This document shows positions 1-7,535 of a DNA stretch of 64,000 bases, piece by piece (the stretch's first letter is position 1; every line of letters starts with the position of its first letter). Below the pieces are notes generated by a model. That model did not search any database. It was not told the DNA's origin and worked only from the letters and a program-made list of their open reading frames with translations. The position numbers were made by a program, and so were the translations under genes. The DNA is from an uncultured Caulobacter sp. (lineage in GTDB: Bacteria; Pseudomonadota; Alphaproteobacteria; Caulobacterales; Caulobacteraceae), in assembly GCA_913776195.1 (NCBI GenBank), contig CAJYMH010000030.1, positions 53,969-117,968 on the forward strand, given 5' to 3'.

Positions 1-115
1 GGCGATCGCCAGCAACGTTCCCTACCTGCTCGAGGTGCGCACGCGCGGCGACCTGCCCATGCCGCGCACCGGCTACTGGGACATCGCCGACTTCCTGCAG
101 GGCGGCAATGACTGA
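1..115 (+). CDS. C-terminal end of a probable thiamine-diphosphate-dependent enzyme (partial)
   Basis: The gene is cut by the left window edge; only the last 37 codons are visible, read in the frame starting at base 2 and ending at TGA 113-115. The tail PYLLEVRTRGDLP followed by an aromatic GYWDIADFL stretch resembles the end of acetolactate-synthase-like ThDP enzymes, where a strand of the form P-x-L-(I/L)-(E/D)-V closes the PP domain. That assignment is a resemblance only, because no cofactor motif lies inside the window. The stop overlaps the start of the CoA-transferase gene by 8 bases, so the two are probably co-translated. Confidence 0.45.
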   Translation, partial: AIASNVPYLLEVRTRGDLPMPRTGYWDIADFLQGGND

Positions 116-1382
116 ACCCCATTCCTCCCCAGGATCCGCAACCGCCCCGTTGCGGCGGCGGGCCTATGACGCCTCGGCGTCGGGCCCGCTGGAGGGGGTG
201 CGGGTCCTCGACCTGTCACGCCTGTTCGCCGGCAATGTGCTGACCCAGATGCTGGCCGACTTCGGCGCCGAGGTGGTGAAGGTCGAGCCGCCGGCGGGCG
301 ACACCCTGCGCGGCTGGAAGACCAAGGGCGTCTCCACGCACTGGAAGGTGTACGCCCGCAACAAGAAGAGCCTCTGCCTGGACCTGCGCAATGAGCGCGC
401 CCGGGCGCTGCTGCTGGACCTGGTTCCGTCCGCATCCATCCTGATCGAGAGTTTCCGCCCCGGCGTGCTGGAGCGGATGGGCCTGAGCCCCGACGTCCTG
501 CTGGCGCGCAATCCCAGGCTTGTCGTCGTCCGCATCTCCGGCTGGGGCCAGGACGGGCCGTACCATCAGCGTCCGGGCTTCGGCACGGTGATCGAAGGCA
601 TGTCCGGCTTCGCGGCGATCAACGGCTTCGAGGACCGCGAGCCGGTCCTGCCGCCCATGTACCTGGCCGACGGCGTGGCCGGGGTCTATGGCGCCTCGGC
701 GGCCATGATGGCCCTGCGCGAGGCGGAGCGGGACGGCGGCGCGGGACAGGTGATCGACCTGCCGCTCTATGATCCGCTGTTCGCCCTGCTCGGACCGCAG
801 GCGGCCAACTACCGGCTGACGGGACAGCCGCGCCGCGCCACCGGCAGTCGGTCCAGCAATTCGGCGCCCCGCAACGCCTATCGTTGCCGGGACGGCAAGT
901 ATGTCAGCCTGTCGGGCTCGACCCAGTCCATGGCCGAGCGGGTCTTCAAGGCCATCGGCCGGCCGGAGCTGATCGAGGATCCGCGCTTCCGCACCAACGC
1001 CGACCGGCTGAAGAACGTCGAGGCGCTCGACGCGCTGATCGGCGACTTCATCGGCGGGATGGATCAGGCCGAACTCGTCGCCCTGATGGAGGCGGCCGAG
1101 GTCACCGTCGGCCCCATCTACGACATCGCCCAGATCATGACCGACCCGCATGTCGTCGAGCGCGAGATCATCGCCGACTATCCCGACGAGGAGATCGGCC
1201 ACCTGCCGATGCACCACGTGGTGCCGCGCCTGGCGCGGACGCCGGGCTCGATCCGCACGCCGGCCCCCGGCCTGGGGCAGCACAACCGTGATCTGCTGGC
1301 CGAGGTCGGCGTCGATGAGGCGGCTTATGCCGATCTGCTGTCGGCCGGCGTCGCCATCGAGGACGGGGAGGGCGCGCGATGA
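108..1382 (+). CDS. CaiB/BaiF family (class III) CoA-transferase
   Basis: This 424-residue protein has the length and order of family III CoA-transferases, which move CoA between a carboxylic acid and an acyl-CoA in the cytoplasm. The N-terminal block GVRVLDLSRLFAG (about residues 30-42), DFGAEVVKVE (51-60) and the SWGQDGP-type turn (145-151) are family hallmarks. The aspartate in YLADGVAG (D188) matches the catalytic Asp that forms the acyl-anhydride intermediate. It starts inside the end of the preceding gene and its stop shares ATGA with the next gene, so it sits in an operon with a CitE-type lyase. A CoA-transferase plus CitE lyase recalls itaconate/citramalate-type degradation, but the substrate cannot be read from sequence. 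Confidence 0.9.
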   Translation: MTEPHSSPGSATAPLRRRAYDASASGPLEGVRVLDLSRLFAGNVLTQMLADFGAEVVKVEPPAGDTLRGWKTKGVSTHWKVYARNKKSLCLDLRNERARALLLDLVPSASILIESFRPGVLERMGLSPDVLLARNPRLVVVRISGWGQDGPYHQRPGFGTVIEGMSGFAAINGFEDREPVLPPMYLADGVAGVYGASAAMMALREAERDGGAGQVIDLPLYDPLFALLGPQAANYRLTGQPRRATGSRSSNSAPRNAYRCRDGKYVSLSGSTQSMAERVFKAIGRPELIEDPRFRTNADRLKNVEALDALIGDFIGGMDQAELVALMEAAEVTVGPIYDIAQIMTDPHVVEREIIADYPDEEIGHLPMHHVVPRLARTPGSIRTPAPGLGQHNRDLLAEVGVDEAAYADLLSAGVAIEDGEGAR

Positions 1383-2278
1383 CACCCGTCTGGCGCTCGC
1401 TGCAATATGTCCCGACCCACGTCGAAAAGTTCGTCGCCACAGCCCATACGCGCGGCGCCGACGCGGTGATCCTTGATCTGGAGGACAGCGTGCCGGGCGA
1501 CGAGAAGGCCCGCGCGCGGGACCTCGTGGCGTCGGCGGCGCAGACGGTGGGACAGGCGGGCGCCGACGTGCTGGTGCGCATCAACAGCGAGGCGGCGCTG
1601 GCCGACCTGGACATCCCGGCCGCTGTCGCCGCCGGCGTGTCCGCCCTGGTGCTTTCCAAGGTCGAAAGCGTCGATGACGTGCGCTCGGTGGAGAAGTCGG
1701 TTTCGGAGGCCGAGGCGGACAACGGGATCGCCCACGGCGCCACCCGCCTGATCGTCCTCATCGAGACGGCGCGGGGCCTGCTGGACATGCCGGCCATCGC
1801 CAGGGCCAGCGCCCGGATCGTGGCGCTGAACATGGGCAATGAGGACCTGGCCCTGGACCTGGGCATGGAGCCGGACGACGAGACGCTGCTGATGCCGCGG
1901 CAACAGCTGGTCATCGCCGCCGCCGCGGCCAATGTCATGCCCCTGGGGCTGATGGGCATGGCCACCCAGTTCGCCGATCTGGACGCTTATCGCGCCCTGG
2001 CCCTGCGGTCGCGGCGGTTCGGTTTCCAGGGCTCCAGCTGCATCCATCCATCGCAGATCGCCATCCTCAACGAAGCCTTTTCGCCCACGGCCGAAGAGGT
2101 CGCCCGGGCGAACCGGATCGTCGAGGGCGCCCGCGCCGCCGAGGCCGCCGGCAAAGGCGCCTTCGCCATTGACGGCAAGATGATCGACCCACCGATCACC
2201 GCCCGGGCCGAGCGCCTTCTGGCCCGTCACCAAGCCATCGAAGCGCGGGAGGCCGCGCTCGTCCGATGGCGCAACTGA
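1379..2278 (+). CDS. HpcH/HpaI aldolase, CitE-like CoA-ester lyase
   Basis: The 299-residue protein is a CitE-like TIM-barrel lyase, a family that cleaves (or hydrolyses) citramalyl-, malyl- or similar 3-hydroxyacyl-CoA esters with a divalent metal. LDLEDSV near residues 32-38 and the later LIVLIETARGLL and GNEDLALDLG blocks carry the acidic metal-binding and substrate-binding residues. GSSCIHPSQI near residue 220 is another family signature. The start ATG overlaps the stop of the CoA-transferase (ATGA), showing translational coupling. The expected product would be acetyl- or propionyl-CoA plus a keto acid, but which ester is cleaved is unknown. Confidence 0.88.
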   Translation: MTPVWRSLQYVPTHVEKFVATAHTRGADAVILDLEDSVPGDEKARARDLVASAAQTVGQAGADVLVRINSEAALADLDIPAAVAAGVSALVLSKVESVDDVRSVEKSVSEAEADNGIAHGATRLIVLIETARGLLDMPAIARASARIVALNMGNEDLALDLGMEPDDETLLMPRQQLVIAAAAANVMPLGLMGMATQFADLDAYRALALRSRRFGFQGSSCIHPSQIAILNEAFSPTAEEVARANRIVEGARAAEAAGKGAFAIDGKMIDPPITARAERLLARHQAIEAREAALVRWRN

Positions 2279-2352
2279 ACGACCGCTGACAATCGGCCCA
2301 GGCCGTCGTCAGCCCATCCAGACCCAATCAAAAACAAAAGCGGGGAGTTGAA

Positions 2353-5175
2353 ATGTCTAAGTCGGGAGTGCGCACCAGCGCCAAGATCTTCAATCCGAGG
2401 GCCATTCTTCTGGCCTCTGTCGCCGGCGTCGTCCTTTGCGGCGCTTCGGCCGCCATCGCCCAGACCAACCCCTCCGAGGGAGCCGAGCTGGAGGAAGTCA
2501 TCGTCACCGGCACCGCCATCCGCGGCGTCGCGCCCGTTGGCTCGGCCACGGTGGGGGTAACGCGTGAGGAACTGATCGAGGCGCCGCAACGTGACGCCTC
2601 CACCCTGATCACTCAACTGCCGCAGGCCTCGGGTCTTGGGACGACCCTGGCCAACAACGCCGGCCGCAACGCGGGCGTGAACCTGCGCGGCCTGGGCAAC
2701 AACGCCACGCTGCTGCTGTTCGACGGTCACCGCACCGTGGCCCAGGGCGTGACCAACCAGATCGCCGACCCCAACATCATCCCGTTCGCGGCCATCGACC
2801 GGGTCGAGGTGGTCACCGACGGCGCCTCGGCCATCTACGGCTCTGACGCCGTGGCCGGGGTGGTCAACTTCCTGCTGCGCCGTCCGTTCGACGGGGCGGA
2901 GGTCACCGCCCGCTACACCAACAACCTCTATGACCAGTACACGGTCGAGGGCGTGATCGGTCGTCGCTGGGACGGCGGCGGCGTCATCGTCGGCCTGAGC
3001 TGGGAGAAGAACGACCACGTCCGGCGCGGCGACAGCAAGTTCCTGGCTCAGGACCTGCGTCCCTTCGGCGGCAACGACAACCGCCTGCTGGGCACCACGG
3101 TGACCCCCGACGCGTCCGGCGCGCTGATCATGGGCAACACAGTTTATGGCCTGCCGGCCAATCTCAACGGCCGGGTTCCGACGGCGGCCGAGGTGGCCGC
3201 CCTGCGCAACAACCCGTCGCTGGTGGACACGGCTCAGTACCTGGACTTCTACACTCAGCGCGAACGCATCGGCGGCATCGTGCGCGCCAACCACGACTTC
3301 GGCCGGGCGGGTGATCTGACGGCGACGCTGCTGTTCAACAATCGCAAGAACAACGCGCCGGGCACCGGCGACGGCGCCTTCACCAATGTCGGCATCGTCG
3401 TGACCCCCACCAGCCCCTATTACATCCCGGGCCTGGGAACGGGTAACCAGACCGTCGTCTACAACTTCCGCGCCAACAACCCGGGACGGGCGCTCGACCA
3501 GAACAACAAGGAAAACACCGTCAACCTGCTGGTCGACTACAAGGTCGATCTGGTCGGCGACTTCCAGTTCACCGCCAGCGGAGGCTACGGCAACAACTTT
3601 GGCTGCGCGGTCTGTCAGCCCCAGGCCAACACCCTGCTGGCGGGCGTCATCACCCAGGCCAGCTACGGCGGAGCCTTCAACCCCTACAAGCAGGGGCCGC
3701 AGCCGACCGCGGAAGGCCTCTTCGGCGGCTTCATCCAGAAGGCCAAGAACGAGCTGGCCAACGTGGTCGGCAAGGTGGACGGCTCGCTGTTCGAACTGCC
3801 GGCCGGCAATGTCCGCATCGCCGCGGGCCTGGAGTACCAGAAGCTCGACTTCCAGATGCGGGCCCTGAACACCCTCAACCTGGCCACCGCCTACCAGACC
3901 TCGCGCTACGCCAAGAGCCACCGGATCATCGAGTCCGCCTTCGGCGAAATCTTCGTGCCGGTCTTCGGCTCTGGGAACGCCCGTCCGGGTCTGCAGCGCC
4001 TCGACATCTCCGCCGCCGTCCGCTGGGACCGCTATTCGGACGTGGGCGAGACCACCAACCCCAAGATCGGCATCTCGTGGGATCCGATCGAGGACCTGCG
4101 GCTGCGCGCGTCTTGGGGCACCTCGTTCCGCGCCCCGACCCTTGGCGAATCCGATCCGCGCACCATCGGCCAGACCAACCGCACCTTCGTGGCCAACGGC
4201 CTCAATAATCCGATGATCCCGGTGACCAACGTGGCCACCGGCCAGTCGCTGGTGCTGAACCGCGGCGGCAACACCGCCGGCCTGCGGCCGGAATCGGCGA
4301 CGATCTACTCCTTCGGCGGCGACTGGCGTCCGTCGTTCATCCCGGACCTGCAGCTGGGCGTGACCTACTACAACGTCGACTACAAGGACCGGATCGAGAA
4401 CCTGCCCAACGCGACGCTGATCCTCTCCAACCCGGCGACGTATGAGCTGTACAAGGACTTCTTCATCCCGGCGCCGCAGCCCGCCAGCTGCGTCAACGGC
4501 AACCCGCCAGGCCTGCCCGGCACGCCGGCCTACGCCACCTACAACCCGGCCTACGCCAGCTGGCTGAACGATCCCTACGCGGTCTATTCGCCCTCGACCG
4601 CCAATGACTGCCAGATGGTCGGCATCATCGCCGGCGGCCTGCGCAACCTGGGTCGTGTGAAGCAGAGCGGCCTGGACTTCACCGGCAACTACGCCGTCGA
4701 CACGCCGGCCGGCCGCCTGAGCTTCAACGGCGGGTTCAGCTGGATCCTGGACCTGAAGCGCAGCTTGCTGCCCACCTCGCCGCTGTTCGAAGCGCTGGAC
4801 ACCTACGGCAACCAGGTCAGCAAGCGCGGCCGCTTCGGCGCCACCCTGCGCAACGGCGACTGGACGGCCAATGTCGCGGCCAATTACGTCGGCTCCTACC
4901 TGAACAACGCCACGATCACCGTGAACGGGGTAAAGTATCCCGACACCAAGGTGCCGTCGTGGACCACGTTCGACGCCGGCCTGGCCTATTCGGTGCCGAC
5001 CAGCGCGCCGTCGGTCCTGCAGGGCCTGCGCGTGGCGGTGAATGTCCAGAACGTCACCGACAAGGATCCGCCCATCGTGCTGACCACGGTCGGCAACGCC
5101 GCCAACGCGGTGGACCTGAATGTCCACAACATCTTCGGCCGGATCTGGAGTTTCGAGCTGACCAAGAAGTTCTAG
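2353..5175 (+). CDS. TonB-dependent receptor (large, Oar/CirA-like)
   Basis: This 940-residue outer-membrane receptor imports a substrate using the TonB-ExbBD energy chain. It has a signal peptide ending near ASAAIAQ (residue 37), a TonB-box-like stretch (EEVIVTGTAI, about 46-55), a plug domain with the NLRGLG and VEVVTDGASAIYGSDAVAGVVN motifs (about 110-170), and a long beta-barrel ending in an aromatic strand and terminal Phe (SFELTKKF). A GGGAG ribosome site precedes the ATG by a few bases. It follows the CoA-ester genes and precedes ThuA, MFS and PQQ genes, which suggests it takes up the substrate of that pathway. There is no FecA-type signalling extension. Confidence 0.95.
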   Translation: MSKSGVRTSAKIFNPRAILLASVAGVVLCGASAAIAQTNPSEGAELEEVIVTGTAIRGVAPVGSATVGVTREELIEAPQRDASTLITQLPQASGLGTTLANNAGRNAGVNLRGLGNNATLLLFDGHRTVAQGVTNQIADPNIIPFAAIDRVEVVTDGASAIYGSDAVAGVVNFLLRRPFDGAEVTARYTNNLYDQYTVEGVIGRRWDGGGVIVGLSWEKNDHVRRGDSKFLAQDLRPFGGNDNRLLGTTVTPDASGALIMGNTVYGLPANLNGRVPTAAEVAALRNNPSLVDTAQYLDFYTQRERIGGIVRANHDFGRAGDLTATLLFNNRKNNAPGTGDGAFTNVGIVVTPTSPYYIPGLGTGNQTVVYNFRANNPGRALDQNNKENTVNLLVDYKVDLVGDFQFTASGGYGNNFGCAVCQPQANTLLAGVITQASYGGAFNPYKQGPQPTAEGLFGGFIQKAKNELANVVGKVDGSLFELPAGNVRIAAGLEYQKLDFQMRALNTLNLATAYQTSRYAKSHRIIESAFGEIFVPVFGSGNARPGLQRLDISAAVRWDRYSDVGETTNPKIGISWDPIEDLRLRASWGTSFRAPTLGESDPRTIGQTNRTFVANGLNNPMIPVTNVATGQSLVLNRGGNTAGLRPESATIYSFGGDWRPSFIPDLQLGVTYYNVDYKDRIENLPNATLILSNPATYELYKDFFIPAPQPASCVNGNPPGLPGTPAYATYNPAYASWLNDPYAVYSPSTANDCQMVGIIAGGLRNLGRVKQSGLDFTGNYAVDTPAGRLSFNGGFSWILDLKRSLLPTSPLFEALDTYGNQVSKRGRFGATLRNGDWTANVAANYVGSYLNNATITVNGVKYPDTKVPSWTTFDAGLAYSVPTSAPSVLQGLRVAVNVQNVTDKDPPIVLTTVGNAANAVDLNVHNIFGRIWSFELTKKF

Positions 5176-5181
5176 CGTCCC

Positions 5182-5217
5182 CGCGGGCTGCGGCCTTCGC
5201 CGCGGCCCGCGTCTTTT
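5182..5217 (+). terminator. Rho-independent terminator after the TonB receptor
   Basis: CGCGGGC pairs with GCCCGCG around an inner GCGGC/GCCGC stem with a CTTC loop, followed by TCTTTT. It lies 6 bases after the receptor stop and before the ThuA-like gene, so the receptor is probably partly insulated from the genes downstream. Confidence 0.75.
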
Positions 5218-5238
5218 CCCTCAGGCGAGGACTGAGAC

Positions 5239-6126
5239 ATGAAGTTTGCAAAAGTCGTTTCGGGCGTCGCTCTCGCCCTCGTCCTGACCGTTTCGGGCAC
5301 GGCCGTCGCGCAGCCGCCGGCTCCGGCCGCCGGCGCGCCGGCCATGCGCCAGATGCCGGACCCCTACGCCGGCAAGAAGAAGCTTCTGGTGATCGCCGAC
5401 GTGCAGAGCGGCTTCCACCACGACTCCATCAATCACGCGATGGCCGTGATCGAGCGCCTGGGCCGCGAGAGCGGGGCCTATGTGGCCTTCCTGCGCACCG
5501 ACAGCCAGATGGTCACCAAGACGCCCATCGTCGGTCAGGGCAAGCGCTACTCCGGGCGGCCGGTCAACGCGCGCAATCTGGACTACTTCGACGCCGTCTT
5601 CTTCCTCGGCAGCGGGGAGGGGACCATGAGTCCCGAGCAGAAAGCCGATCTGCTGGCCTTCGTGCACAAGGACGGCAAGGGCTTTATCGGCGGTCACGCG
5701 GCGACCATCGGCTTCTATGACTGGCCCGAATACGGCGAGATGATCGGCGGCTTCATGGCCGGCGAATGGCAGGTCGAGCCCACCGGCCTGATCGTCCAGG
5801 ACCCGAAGTTCCCCGGCGCGGCCGACTTTCCAACCACGCTCACCGACCAGTTCCCCTATCTCGGCTCCCCCTACGCCAAGGGCAAGGTCCACACCATCAT
5901 CCGTCTCGATCCGGCGAAGCTGAAGCCGGAGCAGCTGGCCAAGAAGCCCGACGGCGACCTGCCGGTGGTGTGGGCCAAGACCTACGGCAAGGGGCGGGTC
6001 TTCTCGTCCTCGCTGGGGCACCGCGAGGAGATCTGGGACGACCCGGCGGTGCAGAAGCTGCACCTGGAGGGCATCAAGTGGGCGCTGGGCCTGACCCAGG
6101 CCGACGTGGCGCCGGACAAGCCGTGA
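5239..6126 (+). CDS. Exported ThuA-like domain protein
   Basis: The 295-residue protein begins with a clear Sec signal peptide (positive KFAK, hydrophobic core, cleavage near AVAQ, residue 25). The mature part has the ThuA fold pattern: LLVIADVQSGFHHDSI (about 51-66), a YFDAVFFLGSGEGTMS strand-turn, GFIGGHAAT, and a late VVWAKTYGKGRVFSSSLGH block, which are conserved in ThuA/trehalose-utilisation proteins. ThuA proteins are linked to 3-keto-sugar and disaccharide metabolism in rhizobia. The gene sits between the TonB receptor and an MFS gene with a good AGGACTGAG ribosome site region. Periplasmic action on the oxidised substrate is an inference. Confidence 0.85.
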   Translation: MKFAKVVSGVALALVLTVSGTAVAQPPAPAAGAPAMRQMPDPYAGKKKLLVIADVQSGFHHDSINHAMAVIERLGRESGAYVAFLRTDSQMVTKTPIVGQGKRYSGRPVNARNLDYFDAVFFLGSGEGTMSPEQKADLLAFVHKDGKGFIGGHAATIGFYDWPEYGEMIGGFMAGEWQVEPTGLIVQDPKFPGAADFPTTLTDQFPYLGSPYAKGKVHTIIRLDPAKLKPEQLAKKPDGDLPVVWAKTYGKGRVFSSSLGHREEIWDDPAVQKLHLEGIKWALGLTQADVAPDKP

Positions 6127-6139
6127 TCGTGACCCTTCG

Positions 6140-7474
6140 ATGAGCCCTTCTTCCAACGCCTCCGCCCAAGCCGGGACAAAGCCCATGAACACCGCCGCCT
6201 CGGCGACGCACCGGACCAACGTGCGTTACGGCGTCCTCGCCCTGATCGCGGTCGGGACGATGATCAATTACCTGGACCGCACGCTGCTTAGCGTCGCGGC
6301 GCCGACCATGACCAAGGACCTGGGTATCGACGCGGTGACCATGGGGCTGGTCTTCTCGGCCTTCTCCTGGACCTACGCCCTGGCGCAGATCCCGGGCGGG
6401 GTGTTCCTCGATCGCTTCGGCGTGCGCCTGACCTATTTCCTGTCGGTGGCCTTCTGGTCGCTGTTCACGATTCTGCAGGGCTTCGCCACGGGACTTGGCA
6501 CGCTGCTGGGCTTCCGGCTGGGTCTCGGCGCGGCGGAGGCGCCGTGCTTCCCGGCCAACAGCCGCGTGTTGGTCTCCTGGTTTCCCCAGAGCGAGCGGGC
6601 GCGGGCCAACAGCGTCTATACGGTGGGCATGTACTTCGGGATCGCGTTCCTGAGCCCGCTGCTGTTTTGGATCACCGCCGAGTTCGGATGGCGGGTCCTG
6701 TTCATGCTGATCGGCGGCGTCGGCCTGGTGTTCGCGGCGATCTGGTACAACCTCTATCGCGACCCCGACCACAGCCCGAAGGTGAACCAGGCCGAGCTGG
6801 ATCACATCAGCGCCGGCGGCGGCGTCGGGGCGGTGGAGAAGACCCCCTTCTCCTGGCGCGACGTCGGCTATCTGATGAAGCAACGCCAGATCATCGGGGC
6901 GTCTTTCGGTCAGTTCGCCACCAACGCCACCCTGGTGTTCTTCCTGACCTGGTTCCCGACCTACCTGTCCACCGAGCGCAACATGCCGTGGCTGAAGGTC
7001 GGGTTCTACGCCGTGCTGCCGTTCATCGCCGCCTCGATCGGCGCGGTGGTCGGCGGGCAGATTTCGGACGCGCTGGTTCGCCGCAGCGGCTCAGCCAATC
7101 TGGGCCGCAAGCTGCCGATCGTGGGCGGCCTACTGATGTCCTCGACCATCGCCCTGGCCGCTTTCATCCAGAGCGACGCGGTGGTGATCGCGGTGATGTC
7201 TCTGGCCTTCTTCGGTCAGGGGATGTCGAACCTGGGCTGGACCCTGATCTCGGATGTCGCGCCGAAGAAGCTGGTCGGCCTGACCGCCGGCCTCTTCAAC
7301 TTCTGCACCAACCTGGCGGGCATCGTCACGCCGGTGGTCATCGGCTTCGTGGTGGCCAAGACAGGCTCGTTCTTCGGCGGGCTGGCCTTCATCGGGGTGA
7401 TGGCCCTGCTGGGCGCGCTTTCCTACACCTTCGTCGTCGGCGACGTGCGGCGGCTGCCGGACCCCGCGCGATGA
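6140..7474 (+). CDS. MFS transporter, anion:cation symporter (hexuronate/ACS-like)
   Basis: The 444-residue protein has twelve predicted membrane segments. NYLDRTLLSVAAP in the first helix and the GGVFLDRFGVR loop between helices 2 and 3 are typical of the ACS family (hexuronate, galactonate and phthalate symporters). The gene starts 13 bases after the ThuA-like stop. The chosen ATG (6140) has a poor ribosome site; ATG 6185, which would remove 15 residues, is an equally good candidate. In context it probably carries a carboxylated product of periplasmic oxidation into the cytoplasm. The substrate is not identifiable. Confidence 0.9.
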   Translation: MSPSSNASAQAGTKPMNTAASATHRTNVRYGVLALIAVGTMINYLDRTLLSVAAPTMTKDLGIDAVTMGLVFSAFSWTYALAQIPGGVFLDRFGVRLTYFLSVAFWSLFTILQGFATGLGTLLGFRLGLGAAEAPCFPANSRVLVSWFPQSERARANSVYTVGMYFGIAFLSPLLFWITAEFGWRVLFMLIGGVGLVFAAIWYNLYRDPDHSPKVNQAELDHISAGGGVGAVEKTPFSWRDVGYLMKQRQIIGASFGQFATNATLVFFLTWFPTYLSTERNMPWLKVGFYAVLPFIAASIGAVVGGQISDALVRRSGSANLGRKLPIVGGLLMSSTIALAAFIQSDAVVIAVMSLAFFGQGMSNLGWTLISDVAPKKLVGLTAGLFNFCTNLAGIVTPVVIGFVVAKTGSFFGGLAFIGVMALLGALSYTFVVGDVRRLPDPAR

Positions 7475-7535
7475 ACGCTTCGCGCCCAACCCATTCCATC
7501 AAAACAGAAAACGTCTCCCGGGGGAGAAACGCCCA

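Noticed and set aside
2227..5127. 966-codon open frame antisense to the TonB receptor
   Set aside because: GC-rich third positions leave antisense frames open. The translation is low-complexity Arg/Gly/Val without domains, and the sense strand is a clear receptor.
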